From assembly GCA_030068145.1 (NCBI GenBank), contig JAPJBO010000044.1:248001-312000 (forward strand): a stretch of DNA of 64,000 nucleotides, in the 5' to 3' direction. Below are positions 1 to 11,310 of the stretch, in pieces (the stretch's first letter is position 1; each line of letters opens with the position of its first letter). This stretch comes from Diplonema papillatum (Eukaryota > Euglenozoa > Diplonemea > Diplonemida > Diplonemidae). Under the pieces are notes generated by a model. It was not told where the DNA came from. It made no database searches and saw only the letters and a list, made by a program, of their open reading frames with translations. A program made the position numbers and the translations under genes.

Positions 1-1130
1 AAAGAGGGATGCGTCGGCTAAGAAGATGTTAGCTGGTGGAAGGCGGGTTTGGTACTAACAATTTCGTGGGTTGCCCTTGCGAAAGCTGAAAAGACGTCGG
101 ACAGCGTGTTTGTGGCGGTTGATCACAATGCCTAAGCTGAAAAAAAAGAAACAGGGCAAAAAAACAAGTGGGAAAACGATCAACCGGCACGCACGAACAA
201 ATGTTTCACGTCCTTCGGTCTCGGAAGATCAATACTTTCCGACCAGGAACGAACCTCCCTCCTATTCTACACCTCTCGTGTCACGGCACAACTCCGTTCC
301 CTTGGCTGCTGTTTCGCCAGATTGTAGGTAGGGACAGAAGGAATCCCTTGGGTCCATTTCATGCGCGTCTTCAATTAGAAGACGCAAAACAGGGCTACTG
401 TCCCGCAGAACGTTAGTGCCCCACCCGGCCCCATTGCATCCTGAGGCACCATGATGGCAAGTGACCCCAGCGTTTGGAGGAATGCCCGCGAAACTGCTGC
501 CATGAGGCAAGCAAGCTGGACAGGCAGCAGTACAAGCCTGGGCCTTTCTATAAAGACGAGCCCGCCCCCTGTCCCGTGGAACCGCATCGAGTTGCTGGCC
601 GCTGGCTATCGAGATGTCCCACGGTGCATCACTGTCTGGCGGGTCCATCCCTTTCCCCTGAAGCTCATAGAATTGCCTGGTTTATGAGCGCAAGCGCCGG
701 AAACTCTACGAGGGCAGTCACCTCAGAGACGAGAATGCGAACCACCGCCACAAAATCTGTGCAACAGGTGCTGCAAAGAAGTGCACGCGTACGAACAGCA
801 GGTAATCTCTCGCGTGACTGAGGCGTCGCCGTAGATTCTCTGCATTCAATCCTCAAGCTTTGACGGTGTCTGACGGTCTTTCAGGCGGGGGAGGACCGAC
901 TTTCTGCAGCACATAATAGTGCAACCAAACGGTTGAAGTGGCACCTTGAACCCGGAGATTCGTGATTCTCAGCGTTCAAAGGGAAAGAGTGTCTGGCGGA
1001 CGATGCCAGCCGGCCCCAATGGACCGTGTTCTGAGAGCACGAGGTGGAAGGAAAGCACACAACGTGAGATCGGTAAGTTCTACCTTGCCGCAAGGGGAAA
1101 AAGCCAGGGGGCAAAAAAAAAGAAAAGAAG
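1..1130. other. Intergenic, decayed coding-like sequence
   Basis: No gene is supported. Bases 118-198 are a fragment of repeat family L (GGTTGATCA ... AAACGATCAACC), also seen at 37125-37270 and 57500-57660. From about 430 to 810 the + strand looks coding-like in short stretches that fall in different frames, so at most it is a relic of something no longer readable. I do not recognise it. Confidence 0.4.
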
Positions 1131-1400
1131 AAATAGTCGGCGCAGCTGCTTTGACTCCGAATGGAAGGGAGGAAATATAGAGGGGCAAGTAAATGATTGG
1201 TTGTTCGCTTACACCACCGTGTGTTGTTTTCTCACTCAGGACTTTTGACCTGTTGTGTTTGTGTGATTTGTCGTGTAGGGGTAGACCCGCATGACCTCAC
1301 GTCCGTTCAACACGGGGTTCGGTAGTTACACTTGGGATCCCTTCTGTTCTTTGTCGGGCAGCATCGTCGAGCATTTCCTTTGAAGCTGGCTCTTATGTAA
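1131..1400 (-). mobile_element. Family D MITE-like element, reverse orientation
   Basis: Nearly full copy. It ends on the left with a form of AAATACTCGACGTAGCTGC and on the right with GCAGCATCGTCGAGCATTTCC, which are imperfect inverted repeats of each other. The same body occurs at 4683-5195, 27205-27412, 37630-37900 and 57304-57490. It has no coding capacity. The family shares the first bases of its terminal repeat (AAATRCTYGA) with family A. Confidence 0.7.
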
Positions 1401-1407
1401 AAAAAGT

Positions 1408-1510
1408 GGTCACCAACAACTACCGCCGGTAGAGAAAGCCTGTCAAAGGCAATCAATTGCCTTCGGCTGGGTTAGTCTGACACTTGCTGTCGTCGGGGGG
1501 AAAAGGAAAA
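1408..1510 (+). repeat. Family M repeat fragment
   Basis: About 100 bp matching the three-unit M array at 10960-11310. Shared words are GCCGGTAGAGAAA, a segment with CAATTGCCTTCGG, then TTAGTCTGACACTTGCTGTC followed by an A/G-rich tract. Confidence 0.55.
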
Positions 1511-2375
1511 TAGCAAACAAACAAGCAGAATAATCAGTCATACGCCCACTGCAACCCCCTGTCGATTCGTGTTTCTATCTGGTTCGTTCTCACGCTTCTC
1601 GCTTTCATGCTCCCATATCCCGCAGACCTGGACAACATCCCACAACTGTGTTTCCAGGTAACGCGAGGGCGTATTCGGCGACAAATGGGTGAACTATTTG
1701 GCGACCCCACTGGTCCCCAGGACGTGAGTACAACACATTTGCTTACTACAAGAAACAGTCCATAAAAGTGCCAAGAATTCTGCCCAAAGGTCACATACCC
1801 ACGTCACTGTCAATTACATGGCACTTTCACGTTACTTTCAAAAACAGGGGTTCAAACCAAAATTAACACCCGGAACTGGTAGAAGAACCTGTTGGCAGGA
1901 GAACAGCCCGCTTCAAGTGTGCACTTGGCAAATACTTGCCGCGTGTGTGTCAAGAAACGATGTAGATTGGCCAGACAAGTACCGAAAGGCTGGAGGGCAA
2001 AGCCCTAGGGCCAAGGTTTCTGCAACGTGGAAAATGAGGACTCTTTTGTGTTTTCTCTAAAGAGACAAGGAATACTTCTGGGCTACGGTGATTATAGACG
2101 TTAGCTGTGGAGAATTATAGAAGATTTGAAAGACGTTTTATAGAAGCCTAGTGGTTACCCCAACTAAGTTCAAGAGTAGTACGGCATTCTTGAAGGGAAC
2201 ATTTTGGAACAACGGTAGCACGTGAGTTGTCGCACCGGCCGACGGAAAATTATTGCTGTTGCAGTTGGACATTGCCGCCAGGCATTGCTGCTGCGCATTG
2301 CAGCAGCGGGTTTCGTCTAATGCGAGGAAAGGAATGAAGCAATCCAAATAACAACTTACGATGGGGCGATACCCC
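1511..2375. other. Intergenic, no gene seen
   Basis: Nothing codes convincingly. A short piece near 2190-2228 resembles the terminal repeat of family E (GGGAACATTTTGGAACAACGG). CATTGC words near 2270-2310 form small palindromes. Confidence 0.4.
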
Positions 2376-3703
2376 TAGCCTAGGCCTGTGATGGGTACGC
2401 ACGCGTGCGCGCCGGGTTTCAAAAAAAGTGCGCACGGCCGCACGGCGCGCGAAGAAGCCCGCGCGACCCAGAGACCCGGGCTAAGTAGACTGGAACTGGT
2501 GTGATGGACCTTTCTTCGCAGGGCTCACGCTCTCAAAGTTCGACTCATACGCACGGCGTACGCAGCTGAGGCGGCCGACGGACCACAGAGGCGAAAGGCA
2601 GAACAGGAAAGGCAGGCGCGGTCGGTACGAGAAGCGGCAATCGCGGATAAGGCAACGAGTACAGAGCAGCCGTCGCGCAGAAAAGCAGTAAAGCGACCCG
2701 CGTCGCAGGTGGCACAAAACGTAGGAGCCCGTGCGGCAGGGAGTGGAGACGAGGTGATGCAAGACGAAGGGGAAGCGCGAAGCCCCCAGCCCGGACGGAC
2801 CAACAAGACGCAGGACCAGGCGACCAAAAGAAGGAGGGGGACGCGACCCAGAGACCCGGGCTAAGTAGCTTGGAACTAGTGTGATGGACCTTTCTTCGGA
2901 GGGGCTCACGCACTCAAAGATCGACTTATCATTGACTTATACGCACGGCGTGCGCACGCGCACGGCTGACTCAGTGTAGCCAAACCTCACTCGGTCGGAA
3001 TCTTCTTCCGTGAGGAGACCGGAAACTCCCCGGAGAGATGGTCCCTGCACTCTAACTCGTCTCTCTCTCTCTCTCTCTCTCTTTTTGGCAGGATTTGGTG
3101 CGGTAGCCGTGCGCGCGCCGTGCGTATAAGTCGATCTTTGAATGCGTGAGCCCCTCCGAAGAAAGGTCCATCACACTAGTTCCAGGCTACTTAGCCCGGG
3201 TCTCTGGGTCGCGTCCCCCTCCTTCTCTTGGTCGCCTGGTCTTGCGTCTTGCTGGTCCGTCCGGGCTGGTCGCTTCGCGCTTCCCCTTCGTCTTGCATCA
3301 CCTCGTCTCCACTCCCTGGGCTTCTACGGTTTATGCCACCTGCGACGCGGGCCGCTTAACTGCTTTTCTGCGCGACGGCTGCTCTGTACTCGTTGCCTTA
3401 TCCGCGATTGCCGCTTCTCGTACCGACCGCGCCTGCCTTTCCTGTCCTGCCTTTCGCCTCTGTGGTCCGTCGGCCGCCTCAGCTCGGGCGTCCTGCTGTG
3501 CTATCTGAATCTCCTCGTCTTCCTTCTTACGTTGCTTGGCACTCCGTGCTGCCCGCGCCACTTGCGGCGCGGGCCTCTTCAACTCCGTGCCCGCGCCGTG
3601 CGTAGAAGTCAAACTTTGAGTGCGTGAGCCCCTCCGAAGAAATGTCCATCACACTACAGCGCGCGCACGGCATGCCGCGCGCGCGCATCACAGGCCTAGG
3701 CTA
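2376..3703 (+). mobile_element. Family J fold-back element, 1.3 kb
   Basis: The outer ends are exact inverted repeats of 18 bp: TAGCCTAGGCCTGTGATG at 2376-2393 and its complement at 3686-3703. Two long inner arms (about 2467-2960 and 3115-3660) are also inverted copies of each other, recognisable by GACCCAGAGACCCGGGCTAA and by CTTTCTTCGGAGGGGCTCAC. Both arms carry the same charged, Arg/Lys/Ala-rich C-terminal coding fragment ending KRRRGTRPRDPG then stop: on the + strand up to about 2863 in the left arm and on the - strand in the right arm. The right arm is longer. I do not recognise the protein. A further arm end lies near 12555-12625. Confidence 0.7.
3008..3083 (+). mobile_element. Family Q 3' end in the loop of the fold-back element
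   Basis: GGAGACCGGAAACTCCCCGG followed by AGATGGTCCCTGCACTCTAA and a (TC)n run is the conserved 3' end of family Q. Here it sits between the two J arms, so either Q inserted into J or J arms formed around it. Confidence 0.65.
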
Positions 3704-4682
3704 CCTTGCACACCTCCCTTTGCGGCCGTTGGTTCCGGAAAATGTTCCCTTTTCAAGTACCGAAGTACGACTGATCACATGAGTAGCCATTCTGTGCACG
3801 TTCTTTTGCACCCGAACCTCAGATCTGTCACGGGATCTATCGGCTTTTTCGCCGTCTCGATTCGGAGAGGACGCGGAAGCTGCGGGCCGGTCATTGGCAT
3901 CAGTCCAGTGAAATGTGCCCACTCCCGCGCGTGATTATCTTCGCGCGCCTCCAAACCGGGCGCAGAAAGCGCCCAAAAATCGACAACCTCGCGGAGTTGT
4001 CGAACTGCAACACCAAAACACGCCTCCGACGAAAGCAAAAAAGAAAAAAAGAGTATAAACGGCGTGGCACTTTTTCTCTGTTCTTTGTTGTTCTTTCCCC
4101 TCCCCAGGCATCTTGTTTAGAACCATCCATCCATCCATCAGCCGGCTGACCCTCCCCCCCCCATAGGCTATTTTCACTGTGAAAGGGGGAGACGCTACCT
4201 GTCACACTCTTAAGGTGGTCACCACGGTGGGCGGTCAGAAAAAAAAAATGTCTTTTGGGCCCAAATACCCCAAATACCACACTTTGGAAAATTTTTGTGG
4301 GCCCATTTTTGGCAGGGAACTTTGACCATTTCACCTTTGAGAATTTGACCACCCAGCCTCCAAGGCAACTGCACTGTAGAAGGGGGGGGGTAGGGGGGTC
4401 TGGTTTATCCGGCCATCCGGCCAAAGTGGCTGATCCTTAACAAGAGCGCTGCCCCTCCCCCACTCTCCCCAATTAAGAATTTGTTTCCAAACAACTCAAG
4501 ATTATTCGAGAACAGATGCCCTACCCCGTGTGCATCCGATAGATGGGAACCCCCGGGCCCCCGGGGAGGAGCTGCCAGGGGTGACCTCAGTTTTGCCCGC
4601 GAATGCCGGTTATCAAAGAGAAAAGGGGGGGTCTCCGGAGAAAAAAAATGACAGCAGCCACGCCCATCATGCTCCGTCCCCT
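3704..4682. other. Intergenic, no gene seen
   Basis: Simple sequence only: a (CCAT)n stretch near 4126-4140, A-runs, G/C-runs at 4151-4160 and 4380-4400. No open frame shows family features. Confidence 0.4.
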
Positions 4683-5195
4683 CAGCTTGAAAGGAAATGC
4701 TCGACGATGCTGCCCGACAAAGAACAGAAGGGATCCCAAGTGCTGTAACTACCGAACCACGTGTTGAACGGACGTGAGGTCATGCGGGTCTACCCCTACC
4801 GACAAATCACACAAACACAACAGGTCAAAATCCTGAGTGAGAAAACAACACACGGTGGTGTAAGCGAAGAACAAAATCAGATTGTGTTTGTATTTGTATT
4901 TGCCCCTTACCTACCCTCCCCCGTGCATAAGGTGGATGAAAAACTCGGGTTTTGGCCGTATCCATCTTAATCAAGGGGGGTATCCATCTTAAACACGTGG
5001 GCACTGTAGGCTACAGTGTAGTCACTTTGCACAGGGGTACCTCACCCCCGTGTTTAAGATGGATTGGCATTCTCGCCCTTATCCATCTTAATCAAGGGGG
5101 TTTGGCTATCCATCTTATGCACGGGGGGGGTAGGTACCTTTATATTTCCCCCCTTCCATTCGGAGTCGGAGCAGCTACGTCGAGTATTTTGATCT
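4683..5195 (+). mobile_element. Family D element split by a nested family K element
   Basis: The D body runs 4683-4909 and resumes at 5135-5195, ending GCAGCTACGTCGAGTATTTT. Compared with the uninterrupted copy at 37630-37900, the break falls exactly at a TA dinucleotide, where K (4910-5134) has inserted. D is therefore older than this K insertion. Confidence 0.8.
4910..5134 (+). mobile_element. Family K MITE, TA target duplication
   Basis: 225 bp bounded by TA on both sides (4908-4909 and 5135-5136). Terminal inverted repeats start CCTACCCTCCCCCGTGCATA and end with its complement. The interior holds further short inverted pairs such as CACTGTAGGCTACAGTG. The TA duplication and small size fit a Tc1/mariner-type non-autonomous element by established convention. 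No transposase is present. Confidence 0.8.
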
Positions 5196-6164
5196 TAATG
5201 CACGGGGGAGGGTAGGCACCAAATAATAATAACGGTTTTTATTTAAGCACCACCCGCAGTGAGTAGTAGGGACTAGACCTCCTGAGATCGTGCTGCTCTA
5301 CGCACTGGATTTGCGTGGCTCCCTTTCCTTGAAAGACGAATGGAGATGAGGGAACAATAGAAGCGCGGACTCGGGGGGGGGGGGGGGGGGGGGGGTTTTT
5401 ATCCGTTCTTTTTGTCACGGGAACCAATGCAATTTCGGGGTGGTGAGCCCACCTTGACGGAACCAAAACACAGCACCTCTAAGTGGGGTCGTCTTGGCAG
5501 CAAGCCGTCGTCACGGGGAGGGGAAGTTGAATCACAATTCCGGGGACAATGCGAAGGCGGAAACAGGAGGATGTACCCAAATCAAGCAAACAACAGAAAG
5601 TAGAGCGAGACAAAGCTGCCGCGCTTCTGACCCCGGCGTCATCGTCGTGCCAACCAAAAAAGAACTGATTTTTGGCATCTTGTTTCTTATTTTATTTTAT
5701 TTGGTGAGGTCCTCAACTCAGTCCGGGGGAGAATGCATGACGCACGACCACAAGCCGGACCAATTTCTTTTCTCCAAGCGCGTCACCAAAACTCCTTGCT
5801 AAACAAACAAAGGTCGCAAGACACCAAACTGATCGTCCTTCGGGACCGACGGTAACACAAAAGTACGCGAAAAGATGATGCTCCGCCTCGCGGCGCGCGC
5901 GAGAGCAGGAAAAAGAAACGACACCAATCTGCAAGTCCCGGCATCGTCAGAAACCCCAAAGACACTCTACCCACTCGTTCCGCATTTATTTGCACAAACT
6001 AAAGCTTGGGGGAGTGGAGGGACACGGACACGCTGGGTAGTCAAAAAGGGTAACAAACTACGCAATACGGGGTAGGGCTACATGGGTTGTACAATGGAGC
6101 CCTCGCCGTTTCACAAACTCCGCAGGAAGTAGGCACGAACTATGCAATACGGAGGTTTCGGGAG
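5196..6164. other. Intergenic, duplicated flank and 23-bp G run
   Basis: 5196-5362 is repeated at about 6640-6787 (shared words CACCACCCGCAGTGAGTAGT and GGCTCCCTTTCCTTGAAAGA). A run of 23 G lies at 5373-5395. The remainder to 6164 shows no gene. Confidence 0.6.
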
Positions 6165-6166
6165 TA

Positions 6167-6392
6167 CCTACCCCCCTCCGTGCATAAGATGGATAGCCAA
6201 ATTCCCTTGATTAAGATGGATAACGGGCGAGAATGCCAATCCATCTTAAACACGGGGGTGAGGTACCCCTGTGCAAAGTGACTACACTGTAGTCTACAGT
6301 GCCCCCGTGTTTAAGATGGATACCCCCTTGATTAAGATGGATACTGCCGAAACCCGAGTTTTTCATCCATCTTCTGCACGGGGGAGGGTAGG
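6167..6392 (-). mobile_element. Second family K MITE, inverted relative to the first
   Basis: 226 bp, near-identical reverse complement of 4910-5134, again bounded by TA (6165-6166 and 6393-6394). With the first copy it forms a long inverted repeat about 1.0 kb apart. Confidence 0.8.
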
Positions 6393-6702
6393 TACCAAAT
6401 AATAATAACGGTGTTTTCTATTTAAGCACCACCCGCAGTGAGTAGTAGGGACTAGATGCACGGGGGAGGGTAGGTACCAAATAATAATAATAACGGTGTT
6501 TTTTATTTAAGCACCACCCGCAGTGAGTAGTAGGGACTAGATGCACGGGGGAGGGTAGGTACCAAATAATAATAACGGTGTTTTTTATTTAAGCACCACC
6601 CGCAGTGAGTAGTAGGGACTAGATGCACGGGGGAGGGTAGGTACCAAATAATAATAACGGTGTTTTTTATTTAAGCACCACCCGCAGTGAGTAGTAGGGA
6701 CT
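6376..6702 (+). repeat. 82-bp tandem array seeded at the K element end
   Basis: Four units of about 82 bp. Each begins with the right terminal repeat of K (TGCACGGGGGAGGGTAGG), continues with (AAT)n, and ends AGTAGGGACTAGA. The unit therefore fuses a transposon terminus to its flank. Followed by the duplicated flank to 6787. Confidence 0.85.
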
Positions 6703-6786
6703 AGACCTCCTGAGATCGTGCTGCTCTACGCACTGGATTTGCGTGGCTCCCTTTCCTTGAAAGACGAATGGAGATGAGGGAACAAT

Positions 6787-6984
6787 TTTTTTGTACAAGC
6801 ACCTGCTTTGTAGGAAATTCTTGAGGAGACTGCCAGTTGCGATAGATCACGAAACACAGGTAAATCTGGGTTCAGTGGCGGGCGTAAGCGTTCAACAAAG
6901 AAGACCCGCTTTGTAGTTGTATTGTTTTCTCCCCCTCTAGCCTCCTTCGAAATGAGCACAAGGCAGTCCCTCGAGTATTTGTAC
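6787..6984 (+). mobile_element. Family A MITE-like element (internally deleted)
   Basis: Starts AAGCACCTGCTTTGTAGG, ends GGCAGTCCCTCGAGTATTT. The inner terminal repeats AAATACTTGAGG-type and CCCTCGAGTATTT are inverted. It lacks the GTGCTGTAGCCCACACG segment found in most copies. It joins the duplicated flank directly at 6786. Confidence 0.8.
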
Positions 6985-7207
6985 AGGCAGGTACTCATCA
7001 ACATGCCGATGACTCCCCACTATCGCAACAATATTCCAATCTCAAATGAGGTAAATGTGCCGTAGCCTACACGAAACACAGATAAATCTGGGTTTAGTGG
7101 CGTAAGCGTTCAACGTAAGAAGACTCACTTTGTAGTCGTACTGGTTTCTCCCTCTCTAGCCAAGCCTTCGTCGAATGAGCACAAGGCAGTCCCTCGAGTA
7201 TTTTTGG
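6985..7207 (+). mobile_element. Family A element, long variant, 5' truncated
   Basis: Adjoins the previous copy head to tail. It carries the extra ATGCCGATGACTCCCCACTA segment that only some A copies have (compare 34657-34989, 44007-44293, 62781-63055). Confidence 0.7.
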
Positions 7208-7659
7208 GAGTCGTTTGCATGCAAATATGAGTACCACACTCTGCCAGTCGGCCCTGGCGAAGGCGGGGCGGGAGAGCTACAATGGTGCAGTATTACGGCC
7301 CCACATTGGCGCAGAGCGGCCCCGTGCTATGCGTGCCCCGAAGAGGAAGGAAGAAGAAGGAAGAGGATGAGAAGGAAGGACAGACTGGGAGTCATGGTTT
7401 GACAGCGGCAACGAGAGCAGGAACGGTTCCACCAGAGTCTTTCGCTGGGTGACTAGCTGTGGGTCACTCTTGCCGCGCTTTCGTCATGGGTGCAACTGTT
7501 GCTGGTAGTTGGTGACACACGCTCGTGTGGTCCCGAAAAGGAATCGGAGTCTTCGGTTTCCCGTTCGCGCCGGCACGCCGTCAGGAAGTTCTGCCGCTGC
7601 TCACAATGCGGTGATTTGTCTTCCTGATGGATTACAGCGTCACCTGTGCTTCATCTAAT
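7208..7659. other. Intergenic, no gene seen
   Basis: A purine-rich stretch (GAGGAAGGAAGAAGAAGG) near 7340-7380. No supported gene. Confidence 0.4.
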
Positions 7660-7900
7660 TGAGAGCCCGCGACACAACGCGTCAACACACGCCTGCCAGG
7701 CGCTCTCGTCCGTCAGTCAGAACGCCCCCGGCTGCGCCACCATCGGTGCAACTATCATCTTTGACTGGGCCGCGTCTCGCTCCGCGCCCACGACGTAACG
7801 ACTTACGCCCGCCGTAGTAGTACGGGATAGTAGTGGGGCGACCGGATACTCCGCGGAGAGACGGTCCCTGTACTCTAACTCGTCTCTCTCTCTAATTACG
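7660..7900 (+). mobile_element. Family Q element, 5'-truncated copy
   Basis: Matches the 3' part of the longer copy at 25636-26182, including CGCCGTAGTAGTACGGGATA and the closing CTCTAACTCGTCTCTCTCTC. It is a remnant with no intact frame. Confidence 0.7.
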
Positions 7901-8170
7901 TTCAGGCACCAGACCCAGGGACAACATTTCATCCTCGCAAATGGTGGACCGGCCGCGGCCGCGCCTTGCGTGCAGTGGAGTCCAGCCTCAAAAGCTATGC
8001 TAGAGCTAGGCAGGTCGCGGCGTGAGGATTTACACGCGCGTTTTCGGTTGCAACACACCAGCGTTTCGGGTGCGACACTCGGGCACACCTTCTTTAACTC
8101 CAGCAGACTGGATTTCACCGTGCGTATTATGGCAACCCGTGCAGCAGAGAACCGAAACGAACTCAAAAAC

Positions 8171-8290
8171 CACTGTTACATCAATGTATTGGGCCAAATC
8201 TGACGGAAAGCCACTGTTACAACAATGTAATGGGCAGAATTTGACGGAAGACCACTGTTACATCAATGTAATGGCCCAAATTGTCGGGGT
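8171..8290 (+). repeat. 41-bp tandem repeat, three units
   Basis: Units start CACTGTTACATCAATGTA at about 8171, 8212 and 8253 and differ by a few substitutions. Confidence 0.85.
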
Positions 8291-8436
8291 GCTCCGAGTA
8301 GAAATCTGCCCGTTGTAGGAAGCTGGAACTGATGACGCCTGAGCGAATGCCACCTCTTCCCCTCCGCAATGGAAGGCGCCGCCGCTGCAAGGCACGGCTA
8401 GAAACGACGGGTCTCGCACGCCAGCTTCGCCACAAG

Positions 8437-8560
8437 TTATTTTACAAAAGCGCCAGCTTGAAAGGAAATGCTCGACGATGCTGCCCGACAAAGAACAGAA
8501 GGGACATGCATGAGAGGCAGTGTCCTGCCTGAACACTAAACTAAGATTTTCCCCCATGCA
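8437..8560 (+). repeat. Family D left end joined to family I fragment
   Basis: 8437-8505 is the first ~70 bp of D (GCGCCAGCTTGAAAGGAAAT). It joins a fragment of family I (ACATGCATGAGAGGCAGTG ... CTAAGATTTTCCCCC), which recurs at 23955-24060 and 30245-30335. Confidence 0.6.
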
Positions 8561-8634
8561 CAACACATGTGGTTCTAAACGAAACCACACCTACTGCGGC
8601 ACCATACTGAGGAGGGCCTACCGTAAGTAAGGTA

Positions 8635-8798
8635 TGTGGACAATGGCCGAAACCACCAATGACCAACAACTAAGGTACCCCACCGATCCTCTTACCTCGT
8701 GTAACCACCACTCTCGACACTCAGAGCACAAAGGACATCTTCCCGTAACGACGAAGGTCACCCGGAGACTTTAAACCCCCAGAGTTTCAAGCGAACTT
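8635..8798 (+). repeat. Family N repeat, long copy
   Basis: About 160 bp, very similar to 47945-48118. It ends with the N signature CACCCGGAGACTTTAAA, then CAAGCGAACTTT. No gene follows here, unlike at 48172. Confidence 0.7.
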
Positions 8799-9110
8799 TG
8801 GTTGTGCGCACTTTTTTCAAACCTGTTGTTCATCTAACGGGAGTGAGGATAGTACGCTGCCATCGATCTGTTTTTGTTCTTGACAAATTGCATTTGTTAG
8901 AAAAAATAAAAACACAAACCGACGACCCCCAAACCCTGTTGCAACCTTTCCAATTCCCTTTTCAAGCTAGACCATTATACATACGACCACCCCCCTCATG
9001 CACGGCAGGGGGTTCTGCCTGAACATGCCCTGCACAACAGCTGATGAAAAAAGAGCCACCAGACACTGCCCAAACAAAAACTACGATTTTCCACCCCAAC
9101 CCGAGCCTCT
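8799..9110. other. Intergenic repeat, second copy at 25095-25210
   Basis: 8805-8920 resembles 25095-25210 (shared AACGGGAGTGAGGAT and GTTCTTGACA words). A weak family I fragment lies near 9010-9080. No gene. Confidence 0.45.
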
Positions 9111-9305
9111 GCGGTCAACCGGAGACTTCAGAATACAGGCCTTCTAAACCACTAAAAACGCCAACCAACAAATTTCACTCTACATCTTTGACGAAGGTCA
9201 CCCGGAGACCGTAAACCCCCCGGATTGTTCAAGCGAAACTATAACCCTAAAAAGACCACACCACCGTGCCCGGAGACTCTGTAGACCCGGAGTTCCAAGC
9301 GGTTT
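9111..9305 (+). repeat. Three clustered family N motifs
   Basis: CCGGAGAC cores at about 9118, 9202 and 9271, each followed by the AAACCCC / CAAGCG words of the family. Confidence 0.55.
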
Positions 9306-10257
9306 CCCTCCCCACAAAAGGGCGCTGAACCCCACAACAGCAAGCAAGCACGGCTAGTTCCGATACCCGCAGCGAAAAGATTTTCCCAAAGGAATCCAAA
9401 GTGTTATTTGTGGACGCCCGAAAACCGCCCGTTGGTACCCCCGAAAACCGAAGTAACGAAGTGCGCAAGAACTACGCAATGAGGGGTAGGGATACATTTT
9501 GATACTCCAGATGCAGCTGGGTGGCTACCTGAGTGTGACAAACGGTCCTGACGCGGGCTTATATAACTTGCCACCTGCCCCAAAAGAATGTCCAGTGCAC
9601 TTCATACAATGTAGCCGTCGCCGTTTCACAAACCACGCGCGAACCTGGGTTTTCGGGGGCACCAGATAAACTGCATCCCGGGGACCATGTAGGTTGCCTT
9701 GTTGGCATCTCTGAAAGAATGGTCGGTACGTCAGATGCTGCCGCTCTGCTGCGCATGCGCGAGGTGCTCCGCAGAATACAACGAGTGTATCGCAAACACA
9801 GGTTCTTCCCAACCCTTCACTCTTCACCAACCAACCTGACTACCTAATTCACTACACTGTCACCCTACCGCGCCGAAGATGGTAGATACCTGCCGGAACT
9901 ATCAAAGGGACGTTAAGACAGACTGTGTATTCTGTCCACAAGGTGCTGCAGTACTAGCGCGAGGGCCGTTTGGCTGGCAATCTGGAACGGTTTCGAAGTT
10001 CCCAACAACTCCCCCAAAAGAAGAACACAGCCCACATGTGATAGAAATAACAAGTGATTTGACGTGTCATGTGCTGGGAGGGTGGGGCAAATAATTGGGG
10101 GGTCGCGTTGGCATATGCCGCTGTCGGGATTGTGGTGTCAACGTAGCCAGTACAGCTATGCGAATATATATATATATATACCGGTATATATATATTTGAG
10201 CCCTCAATCATTTCACCCTCCCAGTAATCTGTCTCCTGGTCGTGAAAAGCTTTCTTT
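9306..10257. other. Intergenic, AT palindrome
   Basis: No supported gene. 10163-10196 is a near-perfect palindrome of (AT)n around ACCGGT, which could extrude as a cruciform. Confidence 0.45.
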
Positions 10258-10325
10258 TCGTAGCACCTGCTTTGTAGGAAATACTTGAGGAAGCTGCCAG
10301 TTGCGAAAGATCAAAGGAGGTAAAC
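10258..10325 (+). repeat. Family A left-end fragment
   Basis: Only the first ~65 bp of A (GCACCTGCTTTGTAGGAAAT through GATCAAAGGAGGTAAA) is present. Confidence 0.65.
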
Positions 10326-10959
10326 TGTGCTGCAGCTCTGCGGCTGCCGCATCTGGAGCGCAGCTCGGCGGAAAACATCAAGGAGGACTAGTGTGTTGCT
10401 CAGGGTAGTCGAAGGCCTGACAATCGCACTGATGCAACAAATTTACACAACAAGGATGCGCGGGTACGGATTCCGATTCCGACGAGGAGGAATTCTGCTT
10501 TCTGGTCTGTCTGCGCCTTTTGTGTTCGCTGACGTAAAGTCTGCGGGATACTTCTTGGTCATGACTGCAAGACAGAACGAAGAGGAATCAAACCATCCAG
10601 GGTAAACCCATCACTTACATTGCGTAGGGGCAAGATGAAAATACCCGTCCAGGGGACTAACGGAAATAAGCTTGTCTGGGCAAGGTCACTTTCCACCTTT
10701 TTTTTCTTCCCGTCCAACGACACCCCCCCCCCAACCACCTGGTTCTTGGGTGGCTTGACGACTGCGCAGCAGCATTCCCGCAGTGAGACTGAACCAGTCA
10801 CCCAGCGGCCAGAACCGATTGCGACCGCCCACGAAGGTTTGCACCCCGGATTCCGATGACTTCCCCAGGGGCAAACCCCGCATCAATGCCGCCCAACAGC
10901 TGTGACGCGCAATGCGCACGTCCGGTCGTCAGTCTAGCTTCCGGCAAGAGCAAGCACGG
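10326..10959. other. Intergenic, no gene recognised
   Basis: An open stretch of 92 codons at 10327-10605 has no recognisable motif and unremarkable base use. I do not call it a gene. Confidence 0.35.
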
Positions 10960-11310
10960 CACAGGCCGCCGGTAGAGAAAAGCTGGTCGAATAAATCAAC
11001 TGCCTTCGGGTGGCGAGTTTGACACTGCCGTTGGGGAAAAAAAGAGGAAAGAACACGCAGACTCACAAACAACTTCCTCCGGTGAAGAAAACCTGCAGAA
11101 AGAAAACAACCGCCTTCAGGTGGGCTCGTTTGAACACTTGCTGGTCCTGGGGAAAAAAAAGGAGGAAAAAAAACCGCCCTCACTGAGGACGGTCGTTGGA
11201 AAAAAGGGAAAAAGCCAAATTCAAGCAACTCCCGTTTCGCAGAACACCCTGCAAAAAGGAAACAACCATCTCCGGGTGGATTAGTCTGACACTTGTTGTC
11301 GCTGCTGGGG
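10960..11310 (+). repeat. Family M, three degenerate tandem units
   Basis: Units of about 115-130 bp, each with a GTAGAGAAA / GTGAAGAAA start, a CCTTCGGGTGG or CCTTCAGGTGGG core, then GTTTGACAC and an A/G-rich tail. Relatives lie at 1408-1510 and 51800-51880. Confidence 0.65.
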
